From assembly GCF_011764485.1 (NCBI RefSeq), contig NZ_AP022848.1:4678001-4742000 (forward strand): a stretch of 64,000 nt of DNA. Direction: 5' to 3'. Positions 32,236 through 41,292 of this stretch are shown here, one piece after another. The notes under the pieces were generated by a model. The model was not told the DNA's origin. It worked only from the letters and a program-made list of their open reading frames with translations, and searched no databases. The translations under genes were made by a program, and so were the position numbers. The DNA comes from Bosea sp. ANAM02. GTDB taxonomy: Bacteria > Pseudomonadota > Alphaproteobacteria > Rhizobiales > Beijerinckiaceae. Position 1 is the stretch's first letter; each line of letters begins with the position of its first letter.

Positions 32236-33152
32236 CCGCCGAGGTGTTCCGTGACGAGCTCGGGCAGCGCCTGACTGACAAGACTGGATTTGCCCGATCC
32301 CGAAACGCCGGTGACAGCGGTGAAGCAGCCTATGGGAAACTCGACGTCGAGACCATGGAGATTGTTCCGCCTGATCCCTTCCAGGCCTAGCCATGCCTTG
32401 GGATCGCGCGGTGTGCGCTCACTGCGGAGCGGCTCTGCGAACAGGTAGCGGCGGGTGATCGAAGTCTCGACGTTGGCAAGCCCCTCTATCGGCCCGCTGT
32501 AGAGGACTTCACCGCCCTTTTCCCCGGCTCCTGGCCCGACATCGACGAGCCATTCCGCGCGGCGGATCACGTCGAGATCATGTTCGACGAACAGGGAGTT
32601 GCCCGCCGCCTTGAGACGCTCGAGGATGGTGAGCAAGGCTTCGCCATCTGCCGGGTGCAACCCTGCCGAAGGCTCGTCAAGCACATAGACCACGCCGAAA
32701 AGCTGTGACGACAATTGCGTGGCAAGCCGCAAGCGCTGCAGCTCTCCGGAGGAGAGCGTCGGCGTGCTGCGGTCGAGCGAAATGTAGCCAAGGCCAAGAT
32801 CGATCAGCGGCTCTAGCCGCTCGATCAATTCGCAGGCAAGGCGTTGGGCGGCGATCCGCTTCTCGTCGGAGAGATTGGGCGTGCGGCGTACGTCGGGCGC
32901 GCTCTTGTGCGCAGAGCCGCCCGCCGCAACCCGTTGTTCGACCGCTGCATCGCGGGCCGCTTTTTCCAGAACATGGCCCTTTGAGGGGGCGGAGACCGCC
33001 CCATACGCGCCATGCGCGACGGGCATCAGCAAGTCCTTTAGCTTGAGCACCGTCAGGTCGCCGAACTCGGCAATGTCGACGCCGGCGAATTTGACCGACA
33101 GGACTTCGCGCTTCAGGCGCTTGCCGTCGCAGGTCGGGCAATCGCGGCCCGC
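32236..33152 (-). pseudogene. UvrA-like ABC ATPase fragment, truncated at both ends
   Basis: Read on the minus strand this segment begins within the zinc-finger region (RDCPTCDGKRLKREVLSVKF) and goes on through LSSGELQRLRLATQLSSQLF and VYVLDEPSAGLHPAD to the second Walker A region TGVSGSGKSSLVSQALPELV. It has neither the first Walker A domain nor the C-terminal half. The right border at 33152 joins a ParB fragment on the opposite strand, the left border meets the stop of the AAA gene. The frame remains open across 32236 only as a mirror of the AAA gene. It is most similar to the shorter UvrA paralogues common on plasmids. Confidence 0.85.
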
Positions 33153-33802
33153 TCAACAAGCTCAAGAAGTCGCCCTGGAATGCCCGCAAGACGCCGCACA
33201 GCGAGGCCTCTATCGAGGCGAAGGCGGCGAGCATACATGCCAAGGGCTTCCTGCAAAATCTGGTTGTGGAGCCGGAGCTTGAAGCCGAGGGTGCAGAAAC
33301 CGGCTTCTACTTCGTCACCATCGGCGAAGGCCGGAGGCTGGCGCAGTTGTTGCGCGCCAAGCGCAAGCAGATCAAGAAGACCGAGCCCATCCGCTGCGTG
33401 ATCGACACGCAGAACGATCCGGCCGAGATCAGCCTGGACGAGAACGTCACCCGCGAAGACCTTCACCCCGCCCACCAGTACGAACGCTTCCGCGAGTTTG
33501 CGGAAAATCGCGGATGGGGCACGCTCCGCCGCCGCGAGTTGGACGCCGTCGGCTCCAAGCTCGCCGCCGAAACCGGCCTGCCTCACCTGAAGGCGGCGGC
33601 GGGCGAACACGTCGCCGGCACTTATCGCCAAAGCCTCACCCTGTCGTCCGGACGGTTCGCGATGATCGACAACGGGCTCGGCTTCCAGCTCGTGCCGTGG
33701 TCGCGGGAGATCGATCGCAAGCTCGGCCACATCGCCGGCGTCGCGCGAGCCGGCGGCGGCATCGAGTGGAGCCTCGGCCGCAAACGCGACCTGGGACTAT
33801 AA
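33152..33802 (+). pseudogene. Chimera: ParB-like N-part fused to C-end of a relaxase (DUF3363-like)
   Basis: An open frame without a good start codon. Up to about 33520 it reads as plasmid ParB (KLKKSPWNARKTPHSEASIE, VTIGEGRRLAQLLRAKRK, ISLDENVTREDLHPAHQYER). After ENRGWG it changes to a different family: HVAGTYRQSLTLSSGRFAMI, FQLVPWSREIDRKLGH and GGGIEWSLGRKR, as in the C-terminal end of VirD2-type relaxases (DUF3363). The fusion looks like the result of a deletion that joined two plasmid genes. GTG 33266 could start a shorter product. Plasmid partition and mobilisation remnants show that this zone was once part of a conjugative or mobilisable element. Confidence 0.75.
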
Positions 33803-33854
33803 GGGCCATCGTCCACATGCGGTCATGTCGCGGGAGGGTTCAGGCGCGATCTGA

Positions 33855-34823
33855 TTAGTCGGCGAACTCGCTAAGCCGGCGCAGCTCAGATGCGGTACGC
33901 CCGGTTTTGCGTCGAAGCAGCACACGAAGGGTCGTTCCATTAGCGTACCCGGTCCGAGAAGCGATTTCATCGACGCTCAATCGAGTCGTCCTCAGAAGAT
34001 AGGTCGCGTGTTCGACCCGCAGATCCTGGTGGTACGCCAGTGGTGATCGTCCGAGCACGGCGTGAACTCTTCTCGACAGCGTTCGCGTACTTGCTCCAGT
34101 GAACTGCGCCGCGTCTCGGAGCGAGAAAACTCGATCAAGGTTCGTCCGCACCCATACCTCAAAAGCTTGGACAAGCTCGTCCGTGTGTCGAAGGTGATCC
34201 GGGATCGCGTATGTCGCCTGGGGTGAACGCGAGTCGAGCATCAAGTAGCGGGCTGTCGTCGCCGCAAGTTCAGGGCTGCGCTGTCGAATAAACCACAATG
34301 CCAGATCGAAATGGGCCAACACAGCCCCCGCCGTAACGATGGTGTCGGCCCGCACGATGGTGCGATGATGATCCAAATCCACGCGCGGATAACGGGAGCG
34401 AAAGAACGGACTCAGCCACCAACTCGTCGTCGCGGCCCGACCATCCAACAGGCCGGCCTCCGCTAGCAGGAACGTTCCTGTACATGCCGCTGCGATAGTC
34501 GAGCCCCGTTTATGCCACGCGCGCAACAGAACGCCAGCGCTCGCGCAATCCGGATGGCGGAGTGTGGTGCTCAGCGCCTCCTCGGTCTTTGCGCCGACCG
34601 CAGGCACGAGCACAAGATCAGGCGCAAAAGAGGCGACTGCCGGCACAGCAGGTATGGCCAAGCCATGCGCAGTCATCGCGCCGTGCCGGACGCTCAGAAC
34701 GGTCGCCTTGAACGACTTGCTTTCTGAGGTCGGCGCCAGTTCGGCGGCTGTGGTCAGCGTGTCCTGGAACGCGGCCAGTCCGGTGTCGAAAGCCCCATCA
34801 AGGGCAAGGATCGCGATGTTCAT
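33855..34823 (-). CDS. GlxA-type AraC family regulator with DJ-1/PfpI domain
   Basis: A 322-residue regulator: an N-terminal DJ-1/PfpI-like domain (MNIAILALDGAFDTGLAAFQD, APDLVLVPAVG, IAAACTGTFLLAEAGLLDGRAATTSWW) and a C-terminal AraC double helix-turn-helix (FSLRDAAQFTGASTRTLSRRVHAVLGRSP, then LRTTRLSVDEIASRTGY). Proteins of this type sense small metabolites. It is transcribed away from the small monooxygenase gene at 35046 and probably controls it; 222 bases separate the two starts. Its base composition is lower in GC than the neighbouring islands, suggesting separate origin. Confidence 0.9.
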   Translation of the reverse strand: MNIAILALDGAFDTGLAAFQDTLTTAAELAPTSESKSFKATVLSVRHGAMTAHGLAIPAVPAVASFAPDLVLVPAVGAKTEEALSTTLRHPDCASAGVLLRAWHKRGSTIAAACTGTFLLAEAGLLDGRAATTSWWLSPFFRSRYPRVDLDHHRTIVRADTIVTAGAVLAHFDLALWFIRQRSPELAATTARYLMLDSRSPQATYAIPDHLRHTDELVQAFEVWVRTNLDRVFSLRDAAQFTGASTRTLSRRVHAVLGRSPLAYHQDLRVEHATYLLRTTRLSVDEIASRTGYANGTTLRVLLRRKTGRTASELRRLSEFAD

Positions 34824-35045
34824 GGCGAGAATGGTACTACATTTGTCATTTATGCCAAGCGACTGATGCGCTGACCTCCATTAGTGTTGTGACTGCCTAT
34901 GGGAACGAAGGCCGCTCTCGGTTGAGGCGCGTATCGACAAAGGCGCGAGTCGAGCCACTCGGGTGTCTGCAACAACAACTCTTGGCAATCATCGTTGCTG
35001 TCGATCCGTGCCAGGGCAGATTCCAAGTCTGATAAGGAGATAGGT

Positions 35046-35339
35046 ATGATTAAGTTTGGGCTGTATGTTCGGCTGGAAGCGAAGGCCGGCAAAGAGGCGG
35101 ATCTTGAAGCGTTTCTTCAAGGTGCATTGCCGTTGGCGCAGGAGGAGACCGGCACGCCGGTGTGGTACGCCGTGAAATTCGGGCCTCAAAGCTTCGCGAT
35201 TTTTGACGCTTTTGCGACCGATGAAGATCGCGGCGCTCACCTGAATGGCCCAATTGCTGCCGCTCTGATGCAGCATGCGGACGAACTCTTGTCGACACCG
35301 CCCGTGATTGAACGTTGGGATGCTTTGGCGGTGAAGTAG
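35046..35339 (+). CDS. ABM-domain (antibiotic biosynthesis monooxygenase-like) protein
   Basis: A 97-residue ferredoxin-like fold protein: MIKFGLYVRLEAKAGKEADLEAFL at the start, EETGTPVWYAVKFGPQSFAIFDAF in the middle, and HLNGPIAAALMQHADELL near the end. This is the ABM family, which includes quinol monooxygenases and haem-degrading enzymes, as well as many of unknown function. AAGGAGA at 35034-35040 fixes the start at ATG 35046. Divergent to the GlxA-type regulator. IS copy 1 begins 196 bases after its stop. Confidence 0.82.
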   Translation: MIKFGLYVRLEAKAGKEADLEAFLQGALPLAQEETGTPVWYAVKFGPQSFAIFDAFATDEDRGAHLNGPIAAALMQHADELLSTPPVIERWDALAVK

Positions 35340-35552
35340 GATCACTGGGGAAGGGCCGTCCAGGCACGGAAATTAGCTCGTATAGAATATTCTGCGCCAA
35401 TATTGCTAAAACAGAGCATACCATTCCTACGATAGAAGCGCCGATTACTATACGCCGGCATGATCTGACTTGTTATCTATAGCCATGATCCGACCTTTGC
35501 GGGATTTGCCGCAAGGGTCGCCATGTCCGCCACTAGAGTCAGGAGTCGTTGA

Positions 35553-35942
35553 TCACAGCCAGAAGATGACGGTGGCAGCGAGGGCGATGGCGGAGAAGAA
35601 GGCCGTAGGGCAGCGATCGTAGCGGGTGGCGACGCGGCGCCAGTCTTTGAGGCGGCCGAACATGATCTCGATGCGGCTGCGGCGCCGATAGCGGCGCTTA
35701 TCGTACCGGACGGGCTCGTTGTGCGACCTGCGGCCTGGGATGCAAGGCTGGATGCCCTTGGCCTGAAGAGCGTCCCTGAACCAGTCGGCGTCGTAGCCGC
35801 GGTCGCCGAGCAGCCACTGCGCTTTTGGGAGGTCGTCCAGCAGCGCGGCCGCACCGGTGTAGTCGCTGACCTGACCGGCGGTCATGAAGAAGCTCAAGGG
35901 GCGACCGTTCGCGTCGGCGACGGCATGGAGCTTGGTGTTCAT
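35553..35942 (-). CDS. IS5-family transposase OrfB, copy 1
   Basis: The C-terminal part of the transposase with LLGDRGYDADWFRDAL (second Asp of the DDE triad) and SRIEIMFGRLKDWRRVATRYDR (the Glu). The frame is open upstream of this ATG to the A5G5 run and gives GDLGRLIGRTKGGMNTKLHA, so it is probably made as a -1 frameshift fusion with OrfA and not from its own start. Confidence 0.9.
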   Translation of the reverse strand: MNTKLHAVADANGRPLSFFMTAGQVSDYTGAAALLDDLPKAQWLLGDRGYDADWFRDALQAKGIQPCIPGRRSHNEPVRYDKRRYRRRSRIEIMFGRLKDWRRVATRYDRCPTAFFSAIALAATVIFWL

Positions 35943-35962
35943 GCCGCCTTTCGTGCGTCCGA

Positions 35963-36310
35963 TCAGGCGGCCGAGATCCCCCTTTTTACCCGCAGGCTCG
36001 ATGCCGTGCGGTGCGCCTTCAGGTAGGTCGCGTCGATCATCACCGTTTTGGGTTCGGCGCCCACCGCAGCCAGACCTTCCATGATGCGCGTGAAAACGCC
36101 TGCCTCACCCCAGCGCTTCCAGCGGTAGTACAGCGTCTTGTGCCGGCCGTACGCGCCAGGAGCATCGCGCCAGCGCAGCCCGTTGCTGTTGACGAACACG
36201 ATGCCGCTCAGCACCCGCCGGTCATCCACTCGAGGCTTGCCGTGGCTCTTCGGAAAGAACGGCCGCAGCCGCTCCATCTGCTCATCCGTTAGCCAAAACA
36301 GGTCGCTCAT
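35963..36310 (-). CDS. IS5-family transposase OrfA, copy 1
   Basis: A 115-residue N-terminal transposase part with the DUF4096-like start MSDLFWLTDEQMERLRPFFP, GIVFVNSNGLRWRDAP and the first acidic residue of the DDE site in TVMIDATYLKAH. Near the end the coding sequence passes a T5C5/A5G5 run (35978-35987), where a -1 slip joins it to OrfB. Confidence 0.9.
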   Translation of the reverse strand: MSDLFWLTDEQMERLRPFFPKSHGKPRVDDRRVLSGIVFVNSNGLRWRDAPGAYGRHKTLYYRWKRWGEAGVFTRIMEGLAAVGAEPKTVMIDATYLKAHRTASSLRVKRGISAA

Positions 36311-36370
36311 CCCGGTCTCCTCGCGGAGCCTGAATCAGATCGCAACGCTCATATCAATGGGTCCTGACCC

Positions 36371-37021
36371 TACGATCCGGAGAAAGACTTCGAGTTGATC
36401 TCGCCCGTTGCCACCCTGGTGAACGTACTCGTAGTTAATGATACGAAGATTCCGGTTGCCAACGTCAAGGATTTTATTGCGCATGTGAAGGGAAAGCCGG
36501 GCGCGATTAGCTATTCGTCGGTGGGCCTCGGCTCCTCCCAGCATCTGGCGGCGGCCTATTTCGACATCGTCGCCGGCACCCGCATGGTCCATGTGAACTA
36601 CCGATCAGGCAGCCAGATCGCGCTTGATCTCGTTTCGGGCGATGTGCCCGTCAGCTTCCAACTCATTCCCAATGTTATCGCGCAGCTACAAGCGGGCCAG
36701 ATAAAGGCACTGGCAGTCACCACTAAGACGCGCAGCAAGTCGCTGCCGGATGTTCAGACCATGACTGAGGCCGGCGTCGAGAACTACGAGTCCTATGCCT
36801 GGTTCGGTATCGCTGCCCCGAAAGGCACGCCGCCGGCCATCCTTGAACGGATGAGCAAGGAAATCCGCCTCGCGGTCGCTGACCCTGCCGTGCAGAAGCG
36901 GCTCATCGACATCGGGGTCGAGCCCCACAGCAGTTCGCCCGCTGAGTTCAAGAGCTTCCTCGCAGAGGAAATCGTGAAATGGTCCGGCATCATCAAGGAT
37001 GCCGGCATCAAGCCCAACTGA
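36371..37021 (+). pseudogene. Bug/TctC-type tricarboxylate binding protein, 5' end lost at the IS
   Basis: From the IS border the frame reads YDPEKDFELISPVATLVNVL and continues as a Bug-family periplasmic binding protein (VANVKDFIAHVKGKPGAISY, SSVGLGSSQHLAAAYFD, GDVPVSFQLIPNVIAQLQAGQIKALAVTTKTR, FGIAAPKGTPPAILERMSKE). The signal peptide and about the first 100 residues are missing, and the sequence to the left of the IS does not supply them. So the insertion was accompanied by a deletion. The 3' end overlaps the convergent hydrolase gene by 14 bases. Confidence 0.88.
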
Positions 37022-37838
37022 CGGCCCGCGACGAGGCGGAAGCCTCCTCTACGCGCCAGCATTTGGTGACGCTCCCTGCTAGATCGGCCAACAGTTCCGC
37101 AACCCAGTTGGGGACGCGCTCCTCGGTCCGGTGCGGTGCATGGCCGACACGACGCAGGACGCGCGTGAAGGCCGCCCCGGACACGGCCTCATGCGTCGCC
37201 TCGACGTGGGCCAGGCTGCCGAAGGGGTCTTCATCCCCCTGGAGCAACAGCAGCGGCGCTCGGATCGAGGGCAGCAGCGGCAGGACCGTCCAGTCAGCAA
37301 AAGCGGGCGACAGCCAGATCTCGCTCCAGGCGCGGAAAGCGCCCTGTGGATCGCAATGATTGCGGGCAAGCGCCTTGAGGAAGGCCGGATCGTTAGCGAA
37401 GCGCTCCGCCATCGCGCGAACGCCGGCAAGAGTCTGCGGTTCGGCAAAGACATGCGGTGCCTCGGCAACCGCAGCCTCGACCAGATCAGGACGCTGCGCC
37501 GCCGCGATCAGGGCGATCGTGGCGCCGTCGCTATGACCGTACAGACAAGCCCTCTCCAACCCGAACGACGCCATTATGGCGGGCAGCGTCTCGCAGGCCT
37601 CGCGCTGAAGATAGTCGCAGCCGCGTGGCTGGCTCGCGGCGTCGGAGCGCCCGCAACCGGATCGCGAATAGGCCAGTACGGTGCGGCCTGTGGCCTGTCT
37701 CAGCGCATCGGGAAAACGTCGCCAGCCATCGGCGTGGCCGAAACCATGATGAAGCAGGATAATCGGCGGCTTCTCGGCACTCATCTCGCCACAGAGCCGA
37801 TAGTGCAGCCAACGCCCGAGGATGAAACGCTTGGGCAT
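37008..37838 (-). CDS. Alpha/beta hydrolase
   Basis: A 276-residue alpha/beta hydrolase: oxyanion region ILLHHGFGHADGWRRFPDAL, nucleophile elbow LYGHSDGAT (Ser near residue 103), the acid in LLQGDEDPFG and the late His in RRVGHAPHRTEE. The ATG lies directly behind the stop of livF, so it is the last gene of the long minus-strand operon. It might hydrolyse an ester or lactone that feeds into the furoate-type pathway, such as an alkyl furoate; this is inference from position. Confidence 0.85.
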   Translation of the reverse strand: MPKRFILGRWLHYRLCGEMSAEKPPIILLHHGFGHADGWRRFPDALRQATGRTVLAYSRSGCGRSDAASQPRGCDYLQREACETLPAIMASFGLERACLYGHSDGATIALIAAAQRPDLVEAAVAEAPHVFAEPQTLAGVRAMAERFANDPAFLKALARNHCDPQGAFRAWSEIWLSPAFADWTVLPLLPSIRAPLLLLQGDEDPFGSLAHVEATHEAVSGAAFTRVLRRVGHAPHRTEERVPNWVAELLADLAGSVTKCWRVEEASASSRAVSWA

Positions 37839-38546
37839 TTACACAGCAATCAGATTCAGCAGCCGCTCGCGATCGGGTTCGCTCTCCGCATCGCCGCTGA
37901 AGACGATCCGGCCACGTTCGACGACATGGAAGCGATCGGCGACCGAAAGCGCCTCATGCACGTTCTGTTCGACGAGCAGGATGATCGCCCCTTGCTCGCG
38001 CAACTCGCGCACAATCGCGAAGATCTCGGCAACGATCATGGGGGCAAGCCCTTCGCTAGGCTCGTCGATCAGGACGAGGCGCGGCTTGCCGACCATGACT
38101 CGGGCCATGGCGAGCATCTGCTGCTCGCCGCCCGAGAGGGTCGTGCCGAGCTGGTGCCGACGCTCGCCGAGCCGGTGGAAGCGGTCATAGATGCCCTCGA
38201 TCGTCCGCTTTTCGTCACGTGACGAACGGCCCTTCACCTGCAGCAGTCCGAGCGAGAGGTTTTCCTCCACCGTCAGCCCCGGGAAGATACGCCGATCCTC
38301 CGGCACGAAGCCGACGCCGGCATGGCAGATGCGGTCGGGCGCCAGACCCTCAAGAGTCTTGCCGTCGAGCCGGATCGCTCCGTGACTGGGCTTGACCCAG
38401 CCGGCGATCGTCTTCAGCAGCGTTGTCTTGCCGACTCCGTTGCGGCCGAAGATGCCAATGACCTCGCCCGGCCCTGCGCTCAGGTCGATCCCCTGAATGA
38501 CGTGGCTCAAGCCGTAGTGGCTGTGCAATCCGCTGATGTCAAGCAT
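37839..38546 (-). CDS. livF: Branched-chain-amino-acid-type ABC transporter ATPase LivF
   Basis: A 235-residue ATPase: LHSHYGLSHVIQGIDLSAGPGE, Walker A GIFGRNGVGKTTLL, signature LSGGEQQMLAMAR, Walker B LVLIDEPSEGLAP, and switch region LLVEQNVHEAL. It is the LivF type, half of the nucleotide-binding pair with LivG upstream (one base apart). Liv-type systems without an amino acid biosynthesis context often import aromatic or heterocyclic acids; here it follows the hmf-like genes. Confidence 0.92.
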   Translation of the reverse strand: MLDISGLHSHYGLSHVIQGIDLSAGPGEVIGIFGRNGVGKTTLLKTIAGWVKPSHGAIRLDGKTLEGLAPDRICHAGVGFVPEDRRIFPGLTVEENLSLGLLQVKGRSSRDEKRTIEGIYDRFHRLGERRHQLGTTLSGGEQQMLAMARVMVGKPRLVLIDEPSEGLAPMIVAEIFAIVRELREQGAIILLVEQNVHEALSVADRFHVVERGRIVFSGDAESEPDRERLLNLIAV

Positions 38547-38547
38547 G

Positions 38548-39291
38548 TCAATGATGTCCGAAATAGGCAGCCTGCACGGCCGGGTCGGCGCGCACGACGT
38601 CAGGGTGGCCTTCTGCCAGCTTGCGGCCTTGATGCATCACGACGACATAGTCGGAGAGATCCATGACCAGGCCGATATCGTGCTCGATGAGCAGCACGGT
38701 GACGTCCTCCGTCAGGCTGCGGACGAGCTTGGCCGTATCGGCGGTGTCGCCATGGCTCATCCCCTGCGTCGGTTCGTCCAGCAGCAGGATCTTTGGCTCC
38801 GAGGCGAGACAGACCGCGATCTCGAGGCGACGCTGGTCGCCATGCGACAGGTTGCCGGCCAGTTCGTCACGCCTGTGGGTGAGCTGGAAGCGCTCGAGCA
38901 TCTGGCTCGTCTTGCTCATAGCCCGCGCAGAGCGACTGATCGGCAGGAACGCGCGCCTAGCTGTCTCGAGAACCTGGGCCGCGAGCCTGATGTTCTCCGC
39001 AACCGTGAGCTCAGGAAACAGGCTGGTGATCTGGAACGAGCGCGACAGACCAGCGGCTTTGGTACGCTCGGGGGCCGCTCCGGTCATGTCCACGCCGTCG
39101 ATCATGACCTGCCCGCGATGGGGCTTCAGCGCACCGCTGATCAAATTGAACAGCGTCGACTTGCCCGCGCCGTTGGGACCGATAACAGTCGTGATCTTGT
39201 GGCGCTGCGCCTGGAAACTGACCTGATCGACTGCCTTCAGGCCACCGAAGGAAATGCCGAGGTCGCGAATGTCGAGGACGGGCGTGATCAC
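38548..39291 (-). CDS. livG: Branched-chain-amino-acid-type ABC transporter ATPase LivG
   Basis: A 247-residue ATPase with GISFGGLKAVDQVSFQAQ, Walker A GPNGAGKSTLFNLI, LSRSFQITSLFPELTVAEN (LivG-type), signature LSHGDQRRLEIA and Walker B ILLLDEPTQGMSH. The start is the GTG at 39291, which overlaps the livM stop (GTGA); the frame is open further upstream but only inside livM. Confidence 0.92.
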   Translation of the reverse strand: MITPVLDIRDLGISFGGLKAVDQVSFQAQRHKITTVIGPNGAGKSTLFNLISGALKPHRGQVMIDGVDMTGAAPERTKAAGLSRSFQITSLFPELTVAENIRLAAQVLETARRAFLPISRSARAMSKTSQMLERFQLTHRRDELAGNLSHGDQRRLEIAVCLASEPKILLLDEPTQGMSHGDTADTAKLVRSLTEDVTVLLIEHDIGLVMDLSDYVVVMHQGRKLAEGHPDVVRADPAVQAAYFGHH

Positions 39292-40340
39292 GAGACGCTC
39301 CCAGATTTGACGGCGATGGGGGACAGGCCTGCCGGCTCCGCGCTGGCCGGAGGAGTCTGCGTCCGGCGATTCAGCAGCACCTCGATGCGCGGCCTCACGA
39401 GCCCGGCGAGTCCCTTGGGCAGGAACATCACGCACAACATGAAGAGCAGGCCGATCACGATGAGATGGTGCTCCGTCCAGCTACCGATGATTGATTTCAG
39501 GATCACCAGCAGGACCGAGCCATAGATGGCGCCGATCAGCGTGCCGACGCCGCCGAGCACGACGGAGATGACGGCGTTGCCGGAGGTAGCGAAGAACATC
39601 AGCTCCGGCGAGACGAAGCCGCGCAGCATCGGGTAGAGCGCACCCGACAGACCCGCGATCAGCCCGGCCAGAACATAGGCCGCCATGCGCGCCTGCCAGA
39701 CCGAATAGCCAAGGAAGGGCACGCGCCGCTCATTGGCTTTCAGTGCCGTCAAGACGCGGCCGAAAGGCGTGTCGAGCAGGTAGGCCGTCAGAGCGTAGAG
39801 GCCCATGATGAACGCAAGCACGAGCAGGAAGAAGCCAGCCGGATTGGCGGCGGAAACCGAAAACGGCCCGAGCCCGATCTCGATGACAGGAATGCCGATC
39901 ATGCCATCGGAGGCACCGAGTTCGCGGGTGTTGTAGACGACCTTCGCCATGACCTGCGCCAGGCCGAAGGTGATCAGCGCGAAATAGACGCCGCGCACCC
40001 GGTTGGCGATCAGCCCTCCGATGATGGCGGCGACCAGCGTCGCCGCCAGAGCCGCGCCCATGGCGAGCCAGAAGGACGGGACCTTCATCAGCGTCAGAGC
40101 CGAGACATAGGCGCCGATGCCGAAATACAGCGCCTGGCCCAGCGAGAGCGCGCCAGAGTATCCCAACAGCAGATCGACCGAGAGCGCGAGGCCCGCGAAA
40201 ATCAGCGCCTCGGTGCCGAGCCGCAGATAGAAGGTGTCGCCGGTCGCAGCGCCCATGGCGGCCAGCCCGATCGAAACCAGGACGAAGAGCAGCGCGAGCA
40301 GATGGCTCGCCCGCATGGATTGCGTCAGCCGGTCATGCAT
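39288..40340 (-). CDS. livM: Liv-type ABC permease LivM
   Basis: A 350-residue membrane protein with the LivM-specific LLLGYSGALSLGQALYFGIGAY near residue 55, and ERRVPFLGYSVWQARMAAYVLAGLIAGLSGAL. It forms the channel with LivH and overlaps livH by eight bases and livG by four, which shows tight coupling. Confidence 0.93.
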   Translation of the reverse strand: MHDRLTQSMRASHLLALLFVLVSIGLAAMGAATGDTFYLRLGTEALIFAGLALSVDLLLGYSGALSLGQALYFGIGAYVSALTLMKVPSFWLAMGAALAATLVAAIIGGLIANRVRGVYFALITFGLAQVMAKVVYNTRELGASDGMIGIPVIEIGLGPFSVSAANPAGFFLLVLAFIMGLYALTAYLLDTPFGRVLTALKANERRVPFLGYSVWQARMAAYVLAGLIAGLSGALYPMLRGFVSPELMFFATSGNAVISVVLGGVGTLIGAIYGSVLLVILKSIIGSWTEHHLIVIGLLFMLCVMFLPKGLAGLVRPRIEVLLNRRTQTPPASAEPAGLSPIAVKSGSVS

Positions 40341-41223
40341 GGCCGAGCCTCCCGAAAAGGCCCTGCGGCCGGAACATGAGAAAAGCGACCATGGTCCCGA
40401 ACACGATCGGATCGGTCCAGACCGGCGAGATCACGAGGCTCGCCAGTGCCTGGACCTGAGTCAGCAGCAGTCCTGCGACGACGGCGCCCCAGATCGAGCC
40501 CATGCCGCCGACGATGACGACGGTGAAGGCGAGCAGGATGAAGTCCCGCCCCATCGTCGGGAAGACCGAGTAGATCGGTGCGAGCAGGACGCCGGCGAGC
40601 CCGGCGAGGCCGACACCGAAGGCGAAGGTGCCGGCGTAGACAAGCGAAACGGGGACGCCGAGGGAGGCCGCCATGTTGCGGTCGAAAGCGGCGGCGCGGA
40701 CCATGGCGCCCAGCCTCGTCCTGTAGACGACATAGGCGACCGCCAGCACGATAGCGGCGCCGATCAGGATCAGGAAGAGCCGGTAGTTCGGCAGTATGAT
40801 GCCGAGGATCTCGGTCGCACCCGGGATCGGGGTGGGCGGACGCTGCGTGTTGGCGCCGAAGATGATCTTCAGCACATCCTCGACGATGAGCCCGAGGCCG
40901 AAGGTCACGAGCAGCGTCGTGACATGGCGGTCCTTCGAGTCGAACACCGGCCGGATCAGCAGGCGCTCTGCGGCCATGCCGAGCGGAACCATCAGGACCG
41001 GCACAAGCACGAGCAGGAACCAGAAGCCGATTCCGGCTGCGGCGAGCGCCAGCGCAGCATAGGCGCCTATGGCGTAGAATTCGCCATGGCTCATATTGAT
41101 GACGTCGAGCATGCCGAAGATGATCGTCAGCCCCAGCGCCACGAGAACGACCGCGACCCCGAGCGCGAGCCCGTTCACGACCTGCGGAGCGAGGACGAAT
41201 TGAAGATAGTCGATTGGGGTCAT
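40333..41223 (-). CDS. livH: Liv-type ABC permease LivH
   Basis: A 296-residue membrane protein with the LivH hallmark VALGLTIIFGMLDVINMSHGEFYAIGAY near residue 26 and MRPxx-like GAMVRAAAFDRNMAASLGV in the middle. It lies behind the binding-protein gene on the minus strand, separated from it by a hairpin (41256-41277). Confidence 0.93.
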   Translation of the reverse strand: MTPIDYLQFVLAPQVVNGLALGVAVVLVALGLTIIFGMLDVINMSHGEFYAIGAYAALALAAAGIGFWFLLVLVPVLMVPLGMAAERLLIRPVFDSKDRHVTTLLVTFGLGLIVEDVLKIIFGANTQRPPTPIPGATEILGIILPNYRLFLILIGAAIVLAVAYVVYRTRLGAMVRAAAFDRNMAASLGVPVSLVYAGTFAFGVGLAGLAGVLLAPIYSVFPTMGRDFILLAFTVVIVGGMGSIWGAVVAGLLLTQVQALASLVISPVWTDPIVFGTMVAFLMFRPQGLFGRLGHA

Positions 41224-41255
41224 GGCGGTGCCTCTATGCGGTAGGCCGCGCGAAG

Positions 41256-41277
41256 CCCCTCTCCACGCGGAGAGGGG
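41256..41277 (-). terminator. Hairpin between binding protein gene and livH
   Basis: A perfect nine-base stem (CCCCTCTCC/GGAGAGGGG) with a four-base loop in the 69-base gap behind the binding protein gene. No T-run, so more likely a 3' stabiliser or partial terminator that gives more binding protein than permease. Confidence 0.6.
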
Positions 41278-41292
41278 AACAGGTCGCGGAGC

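Larger units (their letters stand above)
35536..36370 (-). mobile_element. IS5-family insertion sequence, copy 1 (835 bp)
   Basis: An 835-bp element whose right end reads GGGTCAGGACCC inward; the left end reads GAGTCAGGAGTC and differs at two places from copy 2. TA is present on both sides (35534-35535 and 36371-36372), consistent with the short target duplication of IS5-family/IS427-group elements. The two transposase frames lie on the minus strand and are linked by an A5G5 run. It cuts into a Bug-type binding protein gene, of which only the 3' part is left to the right. The interior looks identical to copy 2 at 51290. Confidence 0.92.
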
